DNA of 64,000 bases from Platycnemis pennipes (GCA_933228895.1 OW121852.1:130257544-130321543); one strand, 5' to 3'. Positions 1 to 12,731 are shown, counted from the stretch's first letter. Made by a program: numbers and translations. The notes: generated from the letters alone by a model not told the origin.

Positions 1-1330
1 GATTGAGAAACAGCAGTTTACAAGAGAATTAAATATTAAATTTAAGTTCATTTAACAGATAAACGTCAGAATTGGTGGCACCTTGCCAGTCATGTTGCTG
101 ATTTCCGCACATTCTACAATGGACATAAGCCGTAATACTTTAGCCGTATGGACTTTCTTCCTATGGAGACCCAAGCCGTAAAAGATCGACTTGGATATCG
201 AAGACACATAAGTGTCGAAATTATGTCTCCGTGCCGTAGCATAGAATATTCATTGTACGTTAATTTTTCGAGAATACCAATATATACTCTTGTAGCTGAA
301 TTTTTTCTGAATAGATTCACATGCTTGTTTTTACGTTGGTTCAAAAATATTCCAGCTAAGGCAGTGGGCCGTGACTGGCCCTTGTAGTACAAATGACGCG
401 CTCTGATAGGCTGACAATGGCTTACGTTCAACAGGTTACGTCCATTGTCGAACGGCATTTAACCGGCACGTACTTTACGTTGCACGTGAAAGAGATGCGC
501 GTATTCGGAATGATTTATTTTAAAGTGATTAATGGTTTCCCCCTGTTTCCTCAGCTAGGCGTGTTACCGTTGATCACTGATGACCACTTCCTTGACGGGG
601 AAACAACAAAGCATTACCCATTAAAACTGGTATTATGACGTGAAATATTAGGGATATATATTTTCATTCTGTTGAGAACACCTGTAGTTTTTCTTTACAT
701 GCATATGTTTGTTACATTTTATGATCAATAAGGTACATACTTTGAGCTTCTCCAACTAACTTAAGTTATGAATTGTATTGAATTCATTGTTCTCAATAAT
801 GCACTGAAAATTTATAGGCAACATTACTGCGATGATGTTAATATGGTAAGTGGTGGATCTTTCATCTCTGTTATGTTTATTTCTACAGTGGTGAATAACA
901 TATTGGAAGATTTGAATTATTGTGATAAATCAAGTGGTTTTACTTTTACTAACATGCGTTGCGTGATTTTGCATGGGAGAGTGAATTTTAGAAGATTCAA
1001 GGTTTAATCTTACATATGCTGTAACCGTTTTAATTCCGTATCCCAAAAAAAAAGAAATTGCTCGTGACCAAGAAAAATGAATGTTTACTTGGTGGACTCT
1101 CATTTAATTTCTTCAATTGAATTGGATTCCAAATGTATCTGATAGAGTACTTTAAAAAAATCAGGGAAGAAATTGACGAACCACAATGTGAATTCAGCAT
1201 CAACAGAGAACCAAGATCAGCATACCTCGGTTCTGATATTTGTTTAATTAGACATCGGTTGTTTGGTGAAAGTCGGACTGTGTTCATCACAAAGAGTCCC
1301 CAATACATGCAAATTAACGCTGCATGGCAT
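1..1330. other. No recognisable gene; distant repeat
   Basis: Short open frames here have no recognisable domains or splice context. The first 45 bases resemble 57173-57216, and 450-500 loosely resembles 57265-57300, so part of this stretch is probably a degraded interspersed repeat. Confidence 0.35.
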
Positions 1331-1339
1331 TAGTGGACC

Positions 1340-1877
1340 AATGGGGGCGTTTACTCGGAACCGAAATCGCAATTTTGTCCACGAAATCGTTAGATGGAAA
1401 CGAAAAACGAATTTTAGCGAAAAAATTAATCTTCTAACCACAACCATTCACTCATAAATCAAAAATTAAAATAAGCAAAAGGTGACGCCCACCGAATATG
1501 CTGCTCTAATAACATTGACGTCAATTTCCTCCCGTCCTTGACTGCTTTCAGGGGAGGGGGAAGGGAGAGGAGGGGGGTTCTCGGAAGGATTGCTCGCACA
1601 GATGCTGTCGAAATCGCTCCCATTGGCCGAGTCAGCTGTGTCCCCCCCTTTGCGATAAGGCGAAGTAGCTTCGCGGGCTCAATTGTGATTGGACGAAGTC
1701 GATATACGTCAGAGGTTGCACCACACCCACTTTTCCGAAAGGGTTAAAAACATCAGTTTTTCGCCGCTTATAACTCGGGAAATAATTGTCGGATCAGAAA
1801 ACGGAAAAATACCGGTCCTTTTATTTTACAAACTCTATCAGATTCGGCAATAAAAAAATATGGTAAACGACCCCATT
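1340..1877 (+). repeat. MITE-A copy 1 (538 bp, complete)
   Basis: This is one of the best-preserved copies of a non-autonomous repeat seen eight times in the window. It begins AATGGGGGCGTTTAC and ends with the inverse, GTAAACGACCCCATT, giving terminal inverted repeats of about 15 bp. Internal landmarks are a TTGACGTCA motif near 1515, a G-rich stretch near 1555, GTGATTGGACGAAGT near 1685 and CCGAAAGGGTTAAAAA near 1736. It has no coding capacity. I could not establish a target-site duplication, so the superfamily is open. Confidence 0.8.
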
Positions 1878-2484
1878 CCATAACAATTAAATAGTTAGGT
1901 GATCGTTTGTGGTGAACTGAAGCTCTGCTAAAAGCTCATTTTTCTCGAGATGAACTCTTCTCGCGCTCTACACCGGATGTGTGAATGTAATGTATAGTTC
2001 ATCACTGCAATTCGCCGGGAAAGCGTGAAATCTTACTTCTTATTTTTCTCCATAAATTCTAATGAATGCCATTAATAGTACGCGGTTCGTGGTCAGGCGA
2101 AAATGACGTATGTTGTTCTAAAATGACGAGGGCACCATTATTTATGAGCACTAATATTGCAAATTTCTAGTGCATAAACGTTATTTATAGTAGCTGCTCT
2201 GAGCAATTGTAGGTTTCGACCTTATCCCGTAATAGTGTCCAGTTGAAACATATTACAGCTCTAATTGACGAATTACCCTGCCTAAATGATATAAATCTCC
2301 TCATTCCAGGAAATAATATGACCCAGGAAATATGGTATTTAAGTACGCACTTTGGCATGAATAAAACAAACTTATTCACAAATTTCGATGCAATGTAATA
2401 TTCAATGCATTTCGAAACACCCCTCACAGAGCCTGGCAACGACTTCCACTAGCAGGATCTATTAGTGTGTGCTCACATTGGGTG

Positions 2485-3483
2485 AATGAGCTGTAGGCGT
2501 CTCAGTTGTGATTGGACGAAGTGAATGACGTACGTGTCTTCGTACTCCCACTCATACGAAAGGATTATTATCATTGGTCAACAATCCTAGGATTGGTTTG
2601 ACGCAGCTTTCCACTCGATTCTTCTATCGGCCAACCTTTTCATTGTGACGTAATTCTTCTCTTTTACATTCTTCACAACCTGTTCCATGTATCTCATACG
2701 AAGCCTGCGTTTTCCCATCTTCCCGTTCACTTTTCCCTCGACGATAGTCTTCATCAGGCCATCGTTTCTCAAGATATGGCCAAGTTTTCCCTTCTTCTTT
2801 TTAGAGTTGTCAGTAGACTTCTCTTTTCTCCTACTCCTTTTAGCACTTCTTCGTTTGTCACTCGATCGATCCATTTAATCTTCAGCATTCTTCTGTAGCA
2901 CCACACTTCAAATGCTTCTACCCTCTTCTTCTCCGCTGCTGTCATCGTCCATGATTCACTGCCGTAAAGAAAAATGCTCCAGATGTATGTTCTGATGAAC
3001 TGTTTCCTTACTTCTACGCCTGCATTTCCTGCTGTAAGTAGATTCTTCTTTTGAAAGAATGCCCTCTTTGCCTGGGCTATTCTACTCACTATTTCTTTCT
3101 TGCTTCGTCCATCGTTGGTTACTCTGCTTCCTAGATAGCAGAACTCTTTAACCTCTTCAAGTTTTTGTTTTCCTAGTTTGACATCGGTTTTCGCCTCTTC
3201 TTTCTTGCTGCACACTAATATCTTAGTCTTCTTCTTATTTATCTTCAGCTGATATCTGGCCATAGTCCTTTCCATGGTTGTTAGCATCTTATTCAGCTCC
3301 TTCTCTGTCTCTGCTATGAGAGCTATGTCATCAGCGAATCGTAGCATAACGAAAGGATTAAGAGCATTAAATCTTCGTTGCTTAAGGCTACGTGACGGGT
3401 CGAAGAACGAAAAACTATACGGGTCTTTTTATTTTACAAACTCTACCAGATTTGGCAATAAAAATATGGTAAACGACCCCATT
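2485..3483 (+). repeat. MITE-A copy 2, split by an RTE insertion
   Basis: 2485-2567 matches the middle of MITE-A, including the GTGATTGGACGAAGT landmark, and 3349-3483 continues it to the CGACCCCATT end. The two halves meet at CCGAAAGGGTTA in intact copies; here that point carries a 12-bp duplication on either side of the retrotransposon at 2568-3348. The left portion is missing or too diverged to place. Confidence 0.75.
2568..3348 (-). mobile_element. RTE-like non-LTR retrotransposon copy A (3' part)
   Basis: The minus strand encodes the C-terminal half of an RTE-like reverse transcriptase. It starts inside the catalytic box (LRFADDIALIAETE), continues with the thumb region (KINKKKTKILVCSKKEEA, then FCYLGSRVTNDGRSKKEI) and the conserved tail (ESWTMTAAEKKRVEAFEVW, then CYRRMLKIKWIDRVTNEEV). 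Around 2770-2870 the frame shifts; the last part (GKVNGKMGKRRLRMRYMEQV to EWKAASNQS) is read in another frame. The copy is 5'-truncated and ends 3' in a short TGATAA-type tail. A 12-bp target duplication, ACGAAAGGATTA, lies at 2556-2567 and 3349-3360. The neighbours are the two halves of MITE-A copy 2, so the insertion is younger than that repeat. Confidence 0.9.
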
Positions 3484-4206
3484 AAAATCTTTAAGAATCG
3501 ACTATCATCAAATGAAATTTGTGAAATTGCTATAATTGCAGAGACCAGTGCCTATTACACCTTGTGAAATGCCAGGAAACTTTTCATGTAGGGCGGAAAG
3601 TTCCTCGATGATTTTGAAAATGAAATTAGTAGCGGTTACTCATAAAAACAGACGCTCATGGCATCCATATCTCTTTCCCAATGCAATCTAATATCGCTGC
3701 CAAATGAAAGGCTAGCCTGAATAAACGACACAAAAAGATGGCGACGGGTCGAGATAAACAAGACGCGTCGCTACGGAAAACAAGAGTGACTGGGGATGAT
3801 GTTTGCGGCCGGAAATGACTTACTCGGGGAAAAGGATCCTGTAGGGGTTAGACACGAATAAAAATGAAACGCGTATTGCGATGGCGTCTAATTCTCTCTT
3901 CTCCATCGGGCGTGGCGCTTCCGCACGGGATCAAACAGAAGAAAAGTGCCTTCCGCTCAGCGTCACGTGTTCACACTCCGCCGTCATCACTTTGATGCCT
4001 GGGAGCGATGTCATCTATGGACAGCGGAGAGAAAAGCAGCCCAGGGCTTCTGTTCGCTCCCTTTTTCTCACACTGTGCGAAATAAAATGTCAATTTTTTT
4101 GCGCGCATAAATTTCTGTTCGTTTTCTCTCATACTACTCCGTAATGTTGAGTAATCCAAAACTTCTTCAGGGTCACTATCCGGGATAGGGTGGTATCATC
4201 TTTTAA
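3484..4206. other. No recognisable gene
   Basis: Short open frames on both strands around 3881-4159 overlap each other and show no domain, splice or compositional evidence of coding. Confidence 0.4.
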
Positions 4207-4939
4207 GGAGGTTGATCCGAAAAGTGAAAGTATTGTCATTTTTTTATATTTTCAGCACTTATAGAACTACAGTTCCTTCATCTAATAAAGTAAAGATAAA
4301 TACAGCAACCCATACTCCTTTTTGCACAAATTGAATTTGAAATTACATACGATTAACGGCGAGAATGGCCATCACATGGGAATATAACGTTTAAAAATAC
4401 CATAGTGACATGTCATTTTTGCAAAAAACTGATATTTTATGCGTAATTTCAGAAGAAATAAAATGACACGAAAAGAAAGGCATCAACCCACCGTATTTTT
4501 CGCTAAATCCACCAATTTCTGCGCTTATAGCAGACGAAATGCGTTAGTTGTCTTCAAGTGGCGCTGCGGTCGCTCTAGCCAAAATGTATGGCGTATGAAT
4601 AATATCATTATTAATGAGATATTAAAGAATATTTCAGAAAAATATTATAACATAATGTTTGATCGTAATATTCTGGTGTTATAAATTAGTAAATTCATTG
4701 AGAACATGAATTTATTTCTTTAAAGTAAATGCTGAATTGACTCAATCGTCGAGTTGATTAAAATTATCATAAAAAAGAAATCCTTCGACTTTACATCGTA
4801 TTTCTTGTGATACTCATGACTTTCAATAGCTTAGGTAATTTTCTTTGTGTGGTAAGGATCACTTAGCAGGCATATACTCGTACTTAAATTTATAAGATTC
4901 CTCAGACAACTTGACTCAAGCAGTCGCGAGCCAACTTCC
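4207..4939 (+). mobile_element. piggyBac-type MITE 1 (733 bp)
   Basis: The element is bounded by TTAA at 4203-4206 and 4940-4943 and has inverted ends GGAGGTTGATC and GAGCCAACTTCC. A second copy of nearly identical length lies inverted at 30430-31161 and also sits in TTAA. TTAA targets are the hallmark of the piggyBac superfamily. There is no transposase; the open frame at 4439-4684 is incidental. Confidence 0.88.
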
Positions 4940-4943
4940 TTAA

Positions 4944-7088
4944 CAGTTAGTTGAAACGGTTGAAACTAAAAAGCATGTTATGCGTGGAATTTTTTCAGTG
5001 TCTTTGTTCCTTGCTCTTTTTCTTGGTTGCAGATTTTTCTCCTTCGAAACGAGAGTTTAGCTTCTTTTTTTTTCCTTTTCGCCGAGTTTCATGAATCTAG
5101 GTGATTCTCGCCACGACTGGCGACAAAAACAAAATAACACATGGATCTAGTGATCGTAGCCTTCAACTATGCAGCTTTGACAAGTTTATTAGGATAAAGT
5201 TCACAGTTCATCTTACCAAGCGTCATACACTCGGAGCGTCAGGGTGTAGCCTAGCCCTTTCGCTCCGAATATATCGCCTATGCGGCGAGGATATTCCTCC
5301 CTGAACAACGAATGCCTCATGTATGCGGCGTGAATTTTCCTACCTTAACCGACGAATGCCGGCATAGGTCGGAAGAAAGTGACCGTGGCGGAAACAATAG
5401 ACACACGTGCGCGGTCACCCCTCGAGATCCGGATTAGCGCGAGCCCAGGCCTTCCTCGACTCCTCAGCTCGACCCCTTCCTATCCTATCCACGCGGTCAA
5501 TTACTGCTATTTGCGGTGTTTTTTCCAAAAACATATTTGTTGCTTACTTTAGAAATCCAATGTTAGAAATGAATTCATCTTTTTTTGCTTACCGCATGGA
5601 AATTTCAAACGAAATTCTAACGTTAATATCAACGGAGTTAGAGAACAGTCGATTTGGATTATAAATGTACTAAATCCGTCAATGTGAACGTTAGAACTTC
5701 GTTTAAAATTTCTACACGCTCAGAAAAACACAATAAATTCATTTAAATGTCAAAAAATCGATGCGAACAACAAATATTTTTTTATATTAAACATTGCAAT
5801 TTCAGTCAGTTGACCGTGGACTCGCGCTCTGAAGGAGTCTTATCCTTTGAGGGTCTGGGACAGCGGCCGAGGAAAGGGATCGGCGACCCGCTGAGTTGGG
5901 TCCAAAAATGGTTAGGAAGGGAACCTCTGCCTTCCGTCGACGCGAGGAAGCTTCGTACAGGGGAGTGAAGAAAATTTTCAAGAGTCTCGTAACGAGGAAG
6001 AATTTCCTTCAACGAAGCTCGAGCGCGAAAGGGCTAGGGTGCGGCTTATTTTTCGAAAATCGGAAAAGCTAAAAATTCCACCCGTCAAAACATTCTTTTT
6101 TATGAGAAAACACATGCGTGAAATTTTTGTTGAGTTGCGATATCGTTAACACGTGCCACATGGGGTCTGAAATACCCCACTCAAAAAATGAAAATATCGC
6201 ATCACAATAACTGCTTTTAGAGTAGATAAATCTATGATTTTACGATCCTTTGGGGCTAACATTTCATTAGTTTTTACCTACACTGTATGGCTACGGTGGG
6301 CGAAAATGGATTAAGGTGGCTGTTTCGGTAATCGTGAGTCGTTGAGAACTAGTGCTCATATAATTTCAATGGCACTAAAAAATTGCTTGGACATGATTAA
6401 ATTACACGACATTTTAACCGGATGCCTCAAATTCTCAAGTCATATGGAAACATTGCCCTTTTGAATTTAAATATTGACATGAAACATAACATAAAACTTG
6501 ACTTGATTCGGTTTCTGGCAACCTGAACGTTGTCACTCTGTGCATATCCTTTGACCTTGGAGATATTGGTTTTGATGTATGGATTGCAGAAGTATGTAAT
6601 TTTGTGCTGTGGGTATTCGCATGTTTTGTAGTGACGAAATAATTGTGATTAAACGCTTAAACATTCATAACATTTGTTTAAACCATTTATTAAATCTCTC
6701 TTTTTTACTCGGCAACAACGCACATTCTGAAATTCGGCACTGCTGTTGTATAGGCAATCGTTTCTGTGTTTCAGCGGTCGTAACGGTAGGTGCCGTATTC
6801 GTATATTCTCATGAACTCTGTCAAGGGGACTACATTGTAATATTCTTGGACTTTGTGGTGTCATTTGTTGTGGTTTCTCGCGCGTTCGCTTTCCCTCGTC
6901 TGATTCCGCGTTGCCAAATGCACCTCAAAACTTCGCGCGCGATATTTGAAAATTTAAGGAATATTTTATTTCTTTCGTATATACGGAGGAAATAAGTCGA
7001 TAACACTGGTTGATTTGCTCAGAATAAAAATTGTCTGCTAATATCCACATCATTTCAGTTTTTTGGTGAAAATCTGTACGGTAGAAAC
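4944..7088. other. No recognisable gene
   Basis: The stretch has several short open frames, including 5747-5968 and 6609-6995, without recognisable domains. A somewhat GC-richer piece at 5220-5480 has no supported exon. I saw no repeat family shared with the rest of the window. Confidence 0.35.
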
Positions 7089-7693
7089 TAGGGATCGGTC
7101 GGTTCGGTTCTTCGGTTCTTCGGTTCCACCGGTTCTTGAGCCTAGAACCGGAACCGAGGCCAAAAATAATCGGTACCGAAATAATAGGCGCTAAAACCAG
7201 TTTGGAACCTGCTCACACTCTGAAAGTGGAGGCTTCACATTAAAACCTGGTGAAATAGTGTACTTAGATGCTTCAAATTGGCCGCGAATTATTCTAATTT
7301 AGTCGTTAAAATGACTATATGATTTATTTTATTACATCCAATTCTAGTAAGTGATGAAATACCGCTGTAATAAGGATATTCTGATTGATATGTATTTGTT
7401 TCGTCCACCTCCTTTGGTGGTGCGAGTCCTCATGTCATTTTCTTGAATTATATCATAATATAGAGTGTAAGAGTTTTAAAAGATTTCATTCATGCTTTGG
7501 GCATTGCTTTCGTTAAGTCAGCCTTTTTTAAGCGGTATGTCTCTGAAAATGATTATTGATTAACTTATCTTACCATTCAGCAATGCAAAGTAAGTGGTAA
7601 ATTAAGAACCGGAATCTAGAATCGGAACCGAGAACCGAAGTTAAGAACCGAACCAGAACCGGAACCGAAAAAAGTGGAACCGACCCATCCCTA
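7089..7693 (+). mobile_element. hAT-type MITE 1 (605 bp)
   Basis: Ends are TAGGGATCGGTCGGTTC and the inverse, with GGTTC/GAACC subrepeats running about 60 bp in from each end. An exact 8-bp target duplication, GTAGAAAC, flanks it at 7081-7088 and 7694-7701. Eight-base duplications and (C/T)AGGG ends are typical of hAT elements. A related copy lies at 38689-39269. It has no coding capacity. Confidence 0.92.
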
Positions 7694-8033
7694 GTAGAAA
7701 CGTAAATAATACATAATTGACCCTTGCGAAGCGGGGTGCGCCATAAGGCCCCATGTTAAAAAAAACCTTAAATATCTCAATAACTACACTCCAAACCCAA
7801 AAAAAATTTTCCCGTAGAATTTCAGAGCATAATTAAAGGAACAAATATTGCAATTATGAAGAAAATCTATACACCTGTAAATTTCGACCCATGCCACCTT
7901 AATACAAATTTAGGAGAGTAAGCATAGCGGAGCCCAGTGGTTACTTTTTTCGGCACCATCCGCGGTTGCGACGCGGAATGATCGAACTCTCTAACGAGAC
8001 CCGGATCGAGGAACCAGAGAACTGTCGACTCAC

Positions 8034-8201
8034 CGCCATGAGGACTCCGTTGCTCTCCATGTCTGGGAAGGTGATCTGCATGGTGGCGTACGGCACCGGG
8101 GTGCACTGCGAGTAGTTGGTCCATGTGGTGCGGACGCCGTCCTCGTCGCCAGGTAACGAGAACCACTCTCCGTTGTCCAGGCAGCGCCGGGACGCGTTTG
8201 C
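8034..8201 (-). CDS. Class B GPCR, extracellular-domain exon (downstream)
   Basis: This 56-codon internal exon supplies the second half of the hormone-binding domain of a secretin-family receptor, which binds a peptide hormone outside the cell and signals through G proteins. Visible features are N-A-S (a glycosylation sequon), the fifth domain cysteine in RRCLDNGEWF, and the WTNYSQC signature holding the sixth cysteine. It is bounded by a pyrimidine-rich CCCTCAG acceptor and a strong GTGAGT donor, both in phase 0, matching the phase of the exon at 15634-15885. The form 'NG-W-F...W-N-Y-x-x-C' fits the calcitonin/DH31 and PDF receptor groups better than CRF-type receptors, but I cannot decide between them. 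The next exon, with the first transmembrane helix, was not found in 1-8033. Confidence 0.85.
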
Positions 8202-8361
8202 CTGAGGGAAAGAAGGGCGAAGGTATAGCAATGAGCGCCCCTCAGACAGCAATGAAGGAATATTGGTCACTCGTCGGATAACAGAAGCTCGCTTATGGTT
8301 CTGAACTCTGCCAAAAAAGGCATATGATCTCAGAGCAACGGGTGGTAAAGCGACGATATAC

Positions 8362-8574
8362 ATCTACATAATACCCTGCAAGTCACCATAAAGGTGTGTG
8401 GCAGGGGGTGAATTCTCACCAAACTTGCACTACATATCATGCATAAAAAATTATTGGTATTTAGATACTGTTCTAAACTTCACTATTAAAAAAAATATAA
8501 AAATAGCAAAGCAAACATTCAAAAACATGCTGTTAGTTGGGTTAGGTTTAATCCTCACCCCAACATGCATCTAC
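8362..8574 (-). mobile_element. J1 (CR1/Jockey-like) 3' tail
   Basis: On the plus strand it opens with the inverse of the family tail: CTACATAATACCCTGCAAG, the ACC/GGTG hairpin and GGTGAATTCTCACC. It continues with the 3' untranslated region, including the GTTAGTTGGGTTAG landmark. It is head-to-head with the plus-strand J1 copy that follows, so the two tails face outwards. Confidence 0.8.
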
Positions 8575-9712
8575 CATGGTTGTTATGGACGGTGTTAACT
8601 CACCGGCGATTAAAGTCACTTCGGGTGTCCCACAAAGTAGTTTGATAGGTCCACTCCTATTCCTTTTGTAGATAAATGATATCTATAGGGTGGTAAAAAG
8701 TAAGCTTCGTCTTTTTGCCGATGACGCAGTAGTGTGCAGGGAAATTCCATGCCCAAATGATAAAGAATATTCAAATATTTTCCTAAAATCAATTGAAACT
8801 TGGTGTGATACATGGCACTTAGAATTAAACTTTAACAAACGTCTTGTAATGAATTTTAGTGAAAAGAATAGCTCTTCTCCTAGCACTTACAAAATGAGTA
8901 ATAATGAATTAACAAACGTGGAATCCAATTAATATCTAGGAATAAGACAGACATATGATCTTTCCTGGGCTAAACACATACGTGAAATAATGGGTCAAGC
9001 GAATCGTTAACTGGAATACGTCAAAAGGGTACTGGGTAAATGTGACGATCATGTACGAGAAATCAGCTACTTTTCCCTTGCAAGACCTCATTTGGAATAT
9101 GCTGCCAGTGTATGGGATCCCTACGAAAACGGTCAAAATTACGAACTTTAACTTGTGTAGCGAAGATCGGCAAGATTTGTAAAGGGACGATACGATAACC
9201 TTATACACGTAACCAGTCTATTAAATGAATTAAATTGGGAATCATTGTCAGATCGCAGGTTGAAATTTAGAATTAGTCTCTTAAACAAATTCCAAGACCA
9301 TATTTTCAGTGATGAGGTTAATAATATTTTGCGAACCCCAACTTACTATGGTAGACTGGACTATAATGAGAAAATTAGAGAAATAGATTGCCGAACTGAC
9401 AGATTCAGAATATCCTTTATTCCTCGTACAATTAGGAATATAAATAACGGTAAATATATCCAATACGAGTGTAGCAATGGATAACATGGGTAGCTGCATG
9501 TTGGTATAAGGACCTGAAGCTAACCCAACTAACAGCATATTTTGCAAGTTTGCTTGTTATTTTTATCTTTTTTTTAATCGTGCAGTTTTGAACAGTAGGT
9601 ACATAAATACTAATCCTTTTAAGTGCATGATATGTAGTGCATGTTTGTTGATAATTCACCCCCTGCCACACACCTTTATAGTGGCTTTCAGGGGAATTAT
9701 GTAGATGTAGAT
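8575..9712 (+). mobile_element. J1 non-LTR retrotransposon, reverse transcriptase fragment
   Basis: This is a 5'-truncated CR1/Jockey-group element. Translation gives, in order, the RT motif SGVPQSSLIGPLLF near 8618, the catalytic box LRLFADDAVV near 8705 with both aspartates, the WCDTWHLELNFNK thumb motif, then YLG, DLSW-KHI, and RPHLEYAASVWDP near 9090. After a frame change comes SDRRLKFRISLLNKF (9247) and CRTDRF-FIPRTIRN near 9400. Stops and frameshifts, for example after PLLFLL and near 8930, make it a pseudogene. The 3' untranslated region ends in the CCCTGCCACACACC hairpin and GTAGATGTAGAT. Confidence 0.9.
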
Positions 9713-9762
9713 AGAAGCCATACGGAGCTGATCCAACGAAGAATTCACGTGACTAACGGATG

Positions 9763-10325
9763 TGTCTAATTATACCCTGTAAGCCACAACACGGGTACGT
9801 GGCAGGGGGTGATCCACCGGCAGCCTTGCTTTATCATTCAGGGAGAACACTTATTAGCATGCTAAAAATTACTACCCCCTTCGAACACTGTCTTACATGA
9901 AACCATGTGTTACCACTACTTGCGTATCTACACCTACGCAATACCCTTCAAACCACCGCGAGGATGTGTGGCAGTGGGTGAGTATCACCGAGCATGCACT
10001 ATTCACATGCAACCAGGTTACTACATGGAAACATGGCAGATAATAGAGTTATATGCAGCTAGATAGTTAGTATTTACATAGTTATAAAGGGATTATTCGT
10101 TAAAATGGAATTTATTCAAGCATCTTAATCTGCATTTACCTATTGATTAGTAGAGTTAATTCATGCATCATTCACTATCGACTACTCCAACATTTTTTTC
10201 GACTAACTATCCCTTTGCTATTATGCCCATTGTGTTATCTTACAGCACACCAGAAAAAAAGACATTTTAAATCTATTGTTACGACAATCTATCGCTGTAG
10301 AGTCATTCCATTTTAAATCGACAAA
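9763..10325 (-). mobile_element. J2 3' tails (two fragments)
   Basis: 9763-9830 is an isolated tail (hairpin plus GGCAGGGGGTGAT). 9926-10325 is a longer minus-strand J2 piece with the tail, the CATGCATCATTCAC landmark and the end of the coding region near CGACAATCTATCGC. Both are 5'-truncated. Confidence 0.7.
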
Positions 10326-11070
10326 TGGTCCGAGCTTCACCATCTCAGATTTCAATGAAAATTGGTGCATAGATACTGTCAACCTTTCTGATTCGTAAGC
10401 CGTTCCCTGTTTCTGCAGTTTCCCTTGGATTATAGGCAGGCAAGCATAGCGTGACCGCCTGAAAAACGTCTTTTGACGCTGTTTTTCTACAAGCTACAGC
10501 AGACTGGTTTTACGTGATACTCACGTTCAAAAGGTGTCTTTAGAAAGCTTATGAAGTGTTCTCAAAAGTAAAGTACTTTTAAATGGACTTTTCGCAAGAA
10601 AAAGTGCATTTAAGCCGCTGTAAATGTAACTTCCAAAACTCAATTTTTACACAAGTTTAGTCTAAAATTACACCAAGAAATAATGAAACAAAAACGGGGT
10701 CGTTTCTCTCAAAAAAACATTTATGCGTGTCTACTGTGTGAATCTATTAAGAAATATAAAATATGAGCATTAATCACTAAGAAAAAATCACTTGAATTTC
10801 GAAACATTTCGAAAAAAATGATTTTTTAGGCCAAAAAAGTCCATGTAAGACGGAGTAAAAATTATAAAAGCACTGCTTTAAAAAGTACTAATGTTGTTAT
10901 TTTAGGTTCTGAAAGAATTTTGGTTTTTTTTTAGGGATTAAGGAGATATGGTTGGTGAAAAACAGTACTCAATTTCCACTGGCAATGGGCTTAAGTGATC
11001 TTTCTTATCTGGAAAAATCAACCCATCGGACGAGGTTAATCGTACCAATCATTATTGATTTTTTTGCCGA
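10326..11070. other. No recognisable gene; AT-rich
   Basis: There are no useful open frames. Many A-runs are present and there is no match to the window's other repeat families. Confidence 0.4.
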
Positions 11071-11074
11071 CATC

Positions 11075-11443
11075 GAGATTAAATATTATTCAGAAATTTA
11101 CAGCCGATAGATTTCCTAAAAATATTAGATGTACTAATAATTCCTGCGTATCATGCTAGGTATGGACAGATGATTAAGATCAGAGAGATAGATAGTGAAA
11201 CCGATACATTTTAAATGTCATTTTCCCCCGTTACATTAGAGAGCATAATAAATGGCTTAGCAAAGGGATAGGTAGGTTAAATATTGTTAGACTAATCTCT
11301 TAGAAGCGGTAGCTCTTAGTTGCATGCCCGAATGGCTCGGTAGCTCTCAGCTCCATGTAAATGGAGCATCTTCGGTTACGTTCACCCTCTGCCACACACC
11401 CTCGCTGTGGCCCACAGGGTATTACGAGGATTTAGTTGTAGAT
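11075..11443 (+). mobile_element. J2 3'-end fragment
   Basis: The coding remnant (AAATTTACAGCCGATAGATT, then CGATACATTTTAAATGTCAT) corresponds to the C-terminal CRTDRFKM-FP region of J2 with decay. The 3' part keeps the CTGCCACACACCCTCGC hairpin and a damaged GTAGATG end. Confidence 0.7.
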
Positions 11444-11784
11444 GAAAATTCATTGTGTTTACTAAGAAATTATTTTCAGACTGCCTTCTCCTATGTTTCC
11501 ATGGCAACTGCAAACAAATAAATTGCTTGACCGGTCGCTTGTGTGGTGCCGCTAGAGCAAAGCACAAGAATAGTGATTTATTGCCTCGCCAACAAAGGTG
11601 GATGGGGCGGAAGATGCCAGCGCACACACCATTAGGCTCCGTTCACTTAATAGTCGCTGTCGAAGGAGTGAGCCAACGCGTAATGGTATTGGCCTTCCAT
11701 GTGGCCTCATTGCCCGGACTAATCACTTCTTTCCACGGCCATGGGACGAAAAAAAATCGAAGTGTAAGGGAGATTCCACTTCAT

Positions 11785-12545
11785 ACACCTACACGATACC
11801 CTGCAAAACACCGTGAGGGTGTGTGGCAGGGGGTGAAGATCACCAAGCATGAACTACCGACATGCAAACAAGCTACTATAGGGTCTCATGCAACTAGATT
11901 GTTAATATCAACATAGTAATTAAGGCATTGGCTGTTAATGCATGCATCATGCTCTACAGACTACTCTAAAATATTTTCCCTACCTATCCATTTGCTATGC
12001 TGCGTATTCTGTTCTTCTCTTATAGTACGGGGGAAAAATGCCATTTTGAATGTATCAGTACGACAATGTATCTTCTAATCTTATTTATCTGGTCAAATCT
12101 AGCATAATACGCTGGCTTTTTTAATATGCGCCTAACATGTTCAGTAAAGCTATCCGATTGAAATTTCTCAAATAGATTTAATCTGTACTTTAACCTACGC
12201 TCTGATCATGATTCCCACCCTAATTCTTGTATTAATTCTGAAACGCTACTCAACCTATCGTAACACCTTTTAATGAACCTAGCCGCTATACGCTGCACAT
12301 TGTCTAGTTCTCTGATCAAACCTAATTCATTCGGATCCCATATACTGGCTGCATACTCAAGGTGGAGCCTAACTAGTGAAAAGTAACATTGCTCTTTTGT
12401 CTTCTCATCATATTTCCCAAGTTCTCTTTTTATAAATCCTAGCTTTCTCTTCGCTCGGTCGCATTCTTCCCAAATGTGTCTTCCCCACGATAAATCTTTA
12501 GTGATTGTTACACCAAAATACCTTATGGTTTCAACGCTTCATTGT
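11785..12545 (-). mobile_element. J2 non-LTR fragment, C-terminal coding region
   Basis: On the minus strand it runs from the end of the RT region (SVWDPNE near 12330, preceded by the LEYAA equivalent) through ELD-VQR-AARF to the 3' untranslated region and tail hairpin. It is one of the longer J2 copies. Point mutations break the frame. Confidence 0.82.
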
Positions 12546-12731
12546 GTGCATGTCAGCAGTTATTATTTTAAAGAATTGAGGATCGTAAAAAACTATCATG
12601 GACGAAACTGGGCAATCCCTGCTCTAGGGCATCGTCCGAATATTTCACTTTTCTGTCGCATCAGTGATCATTTCCAGTGAGTTTCCTTGTTTGCAGCTAA
12701 TGTCACCAAACCAGCAGTCTTCCGCAGCCTT

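Noticed and set aside
4439..4684. 81-codon frame inside a TTAA MITE
   Set aside because: Not preserved as a frame in the second copy and without a transposase motif.
6609..6995. 128-codon open frame with hydrophobic stretches
   Set aside because: No ATG context, no splice signals, no family resemblance and composition equal to the surroundings.
11455..11916. 153-codon open frame
   Set aside because: Runs through J2 tail sequences in the wrong frame; incidental.
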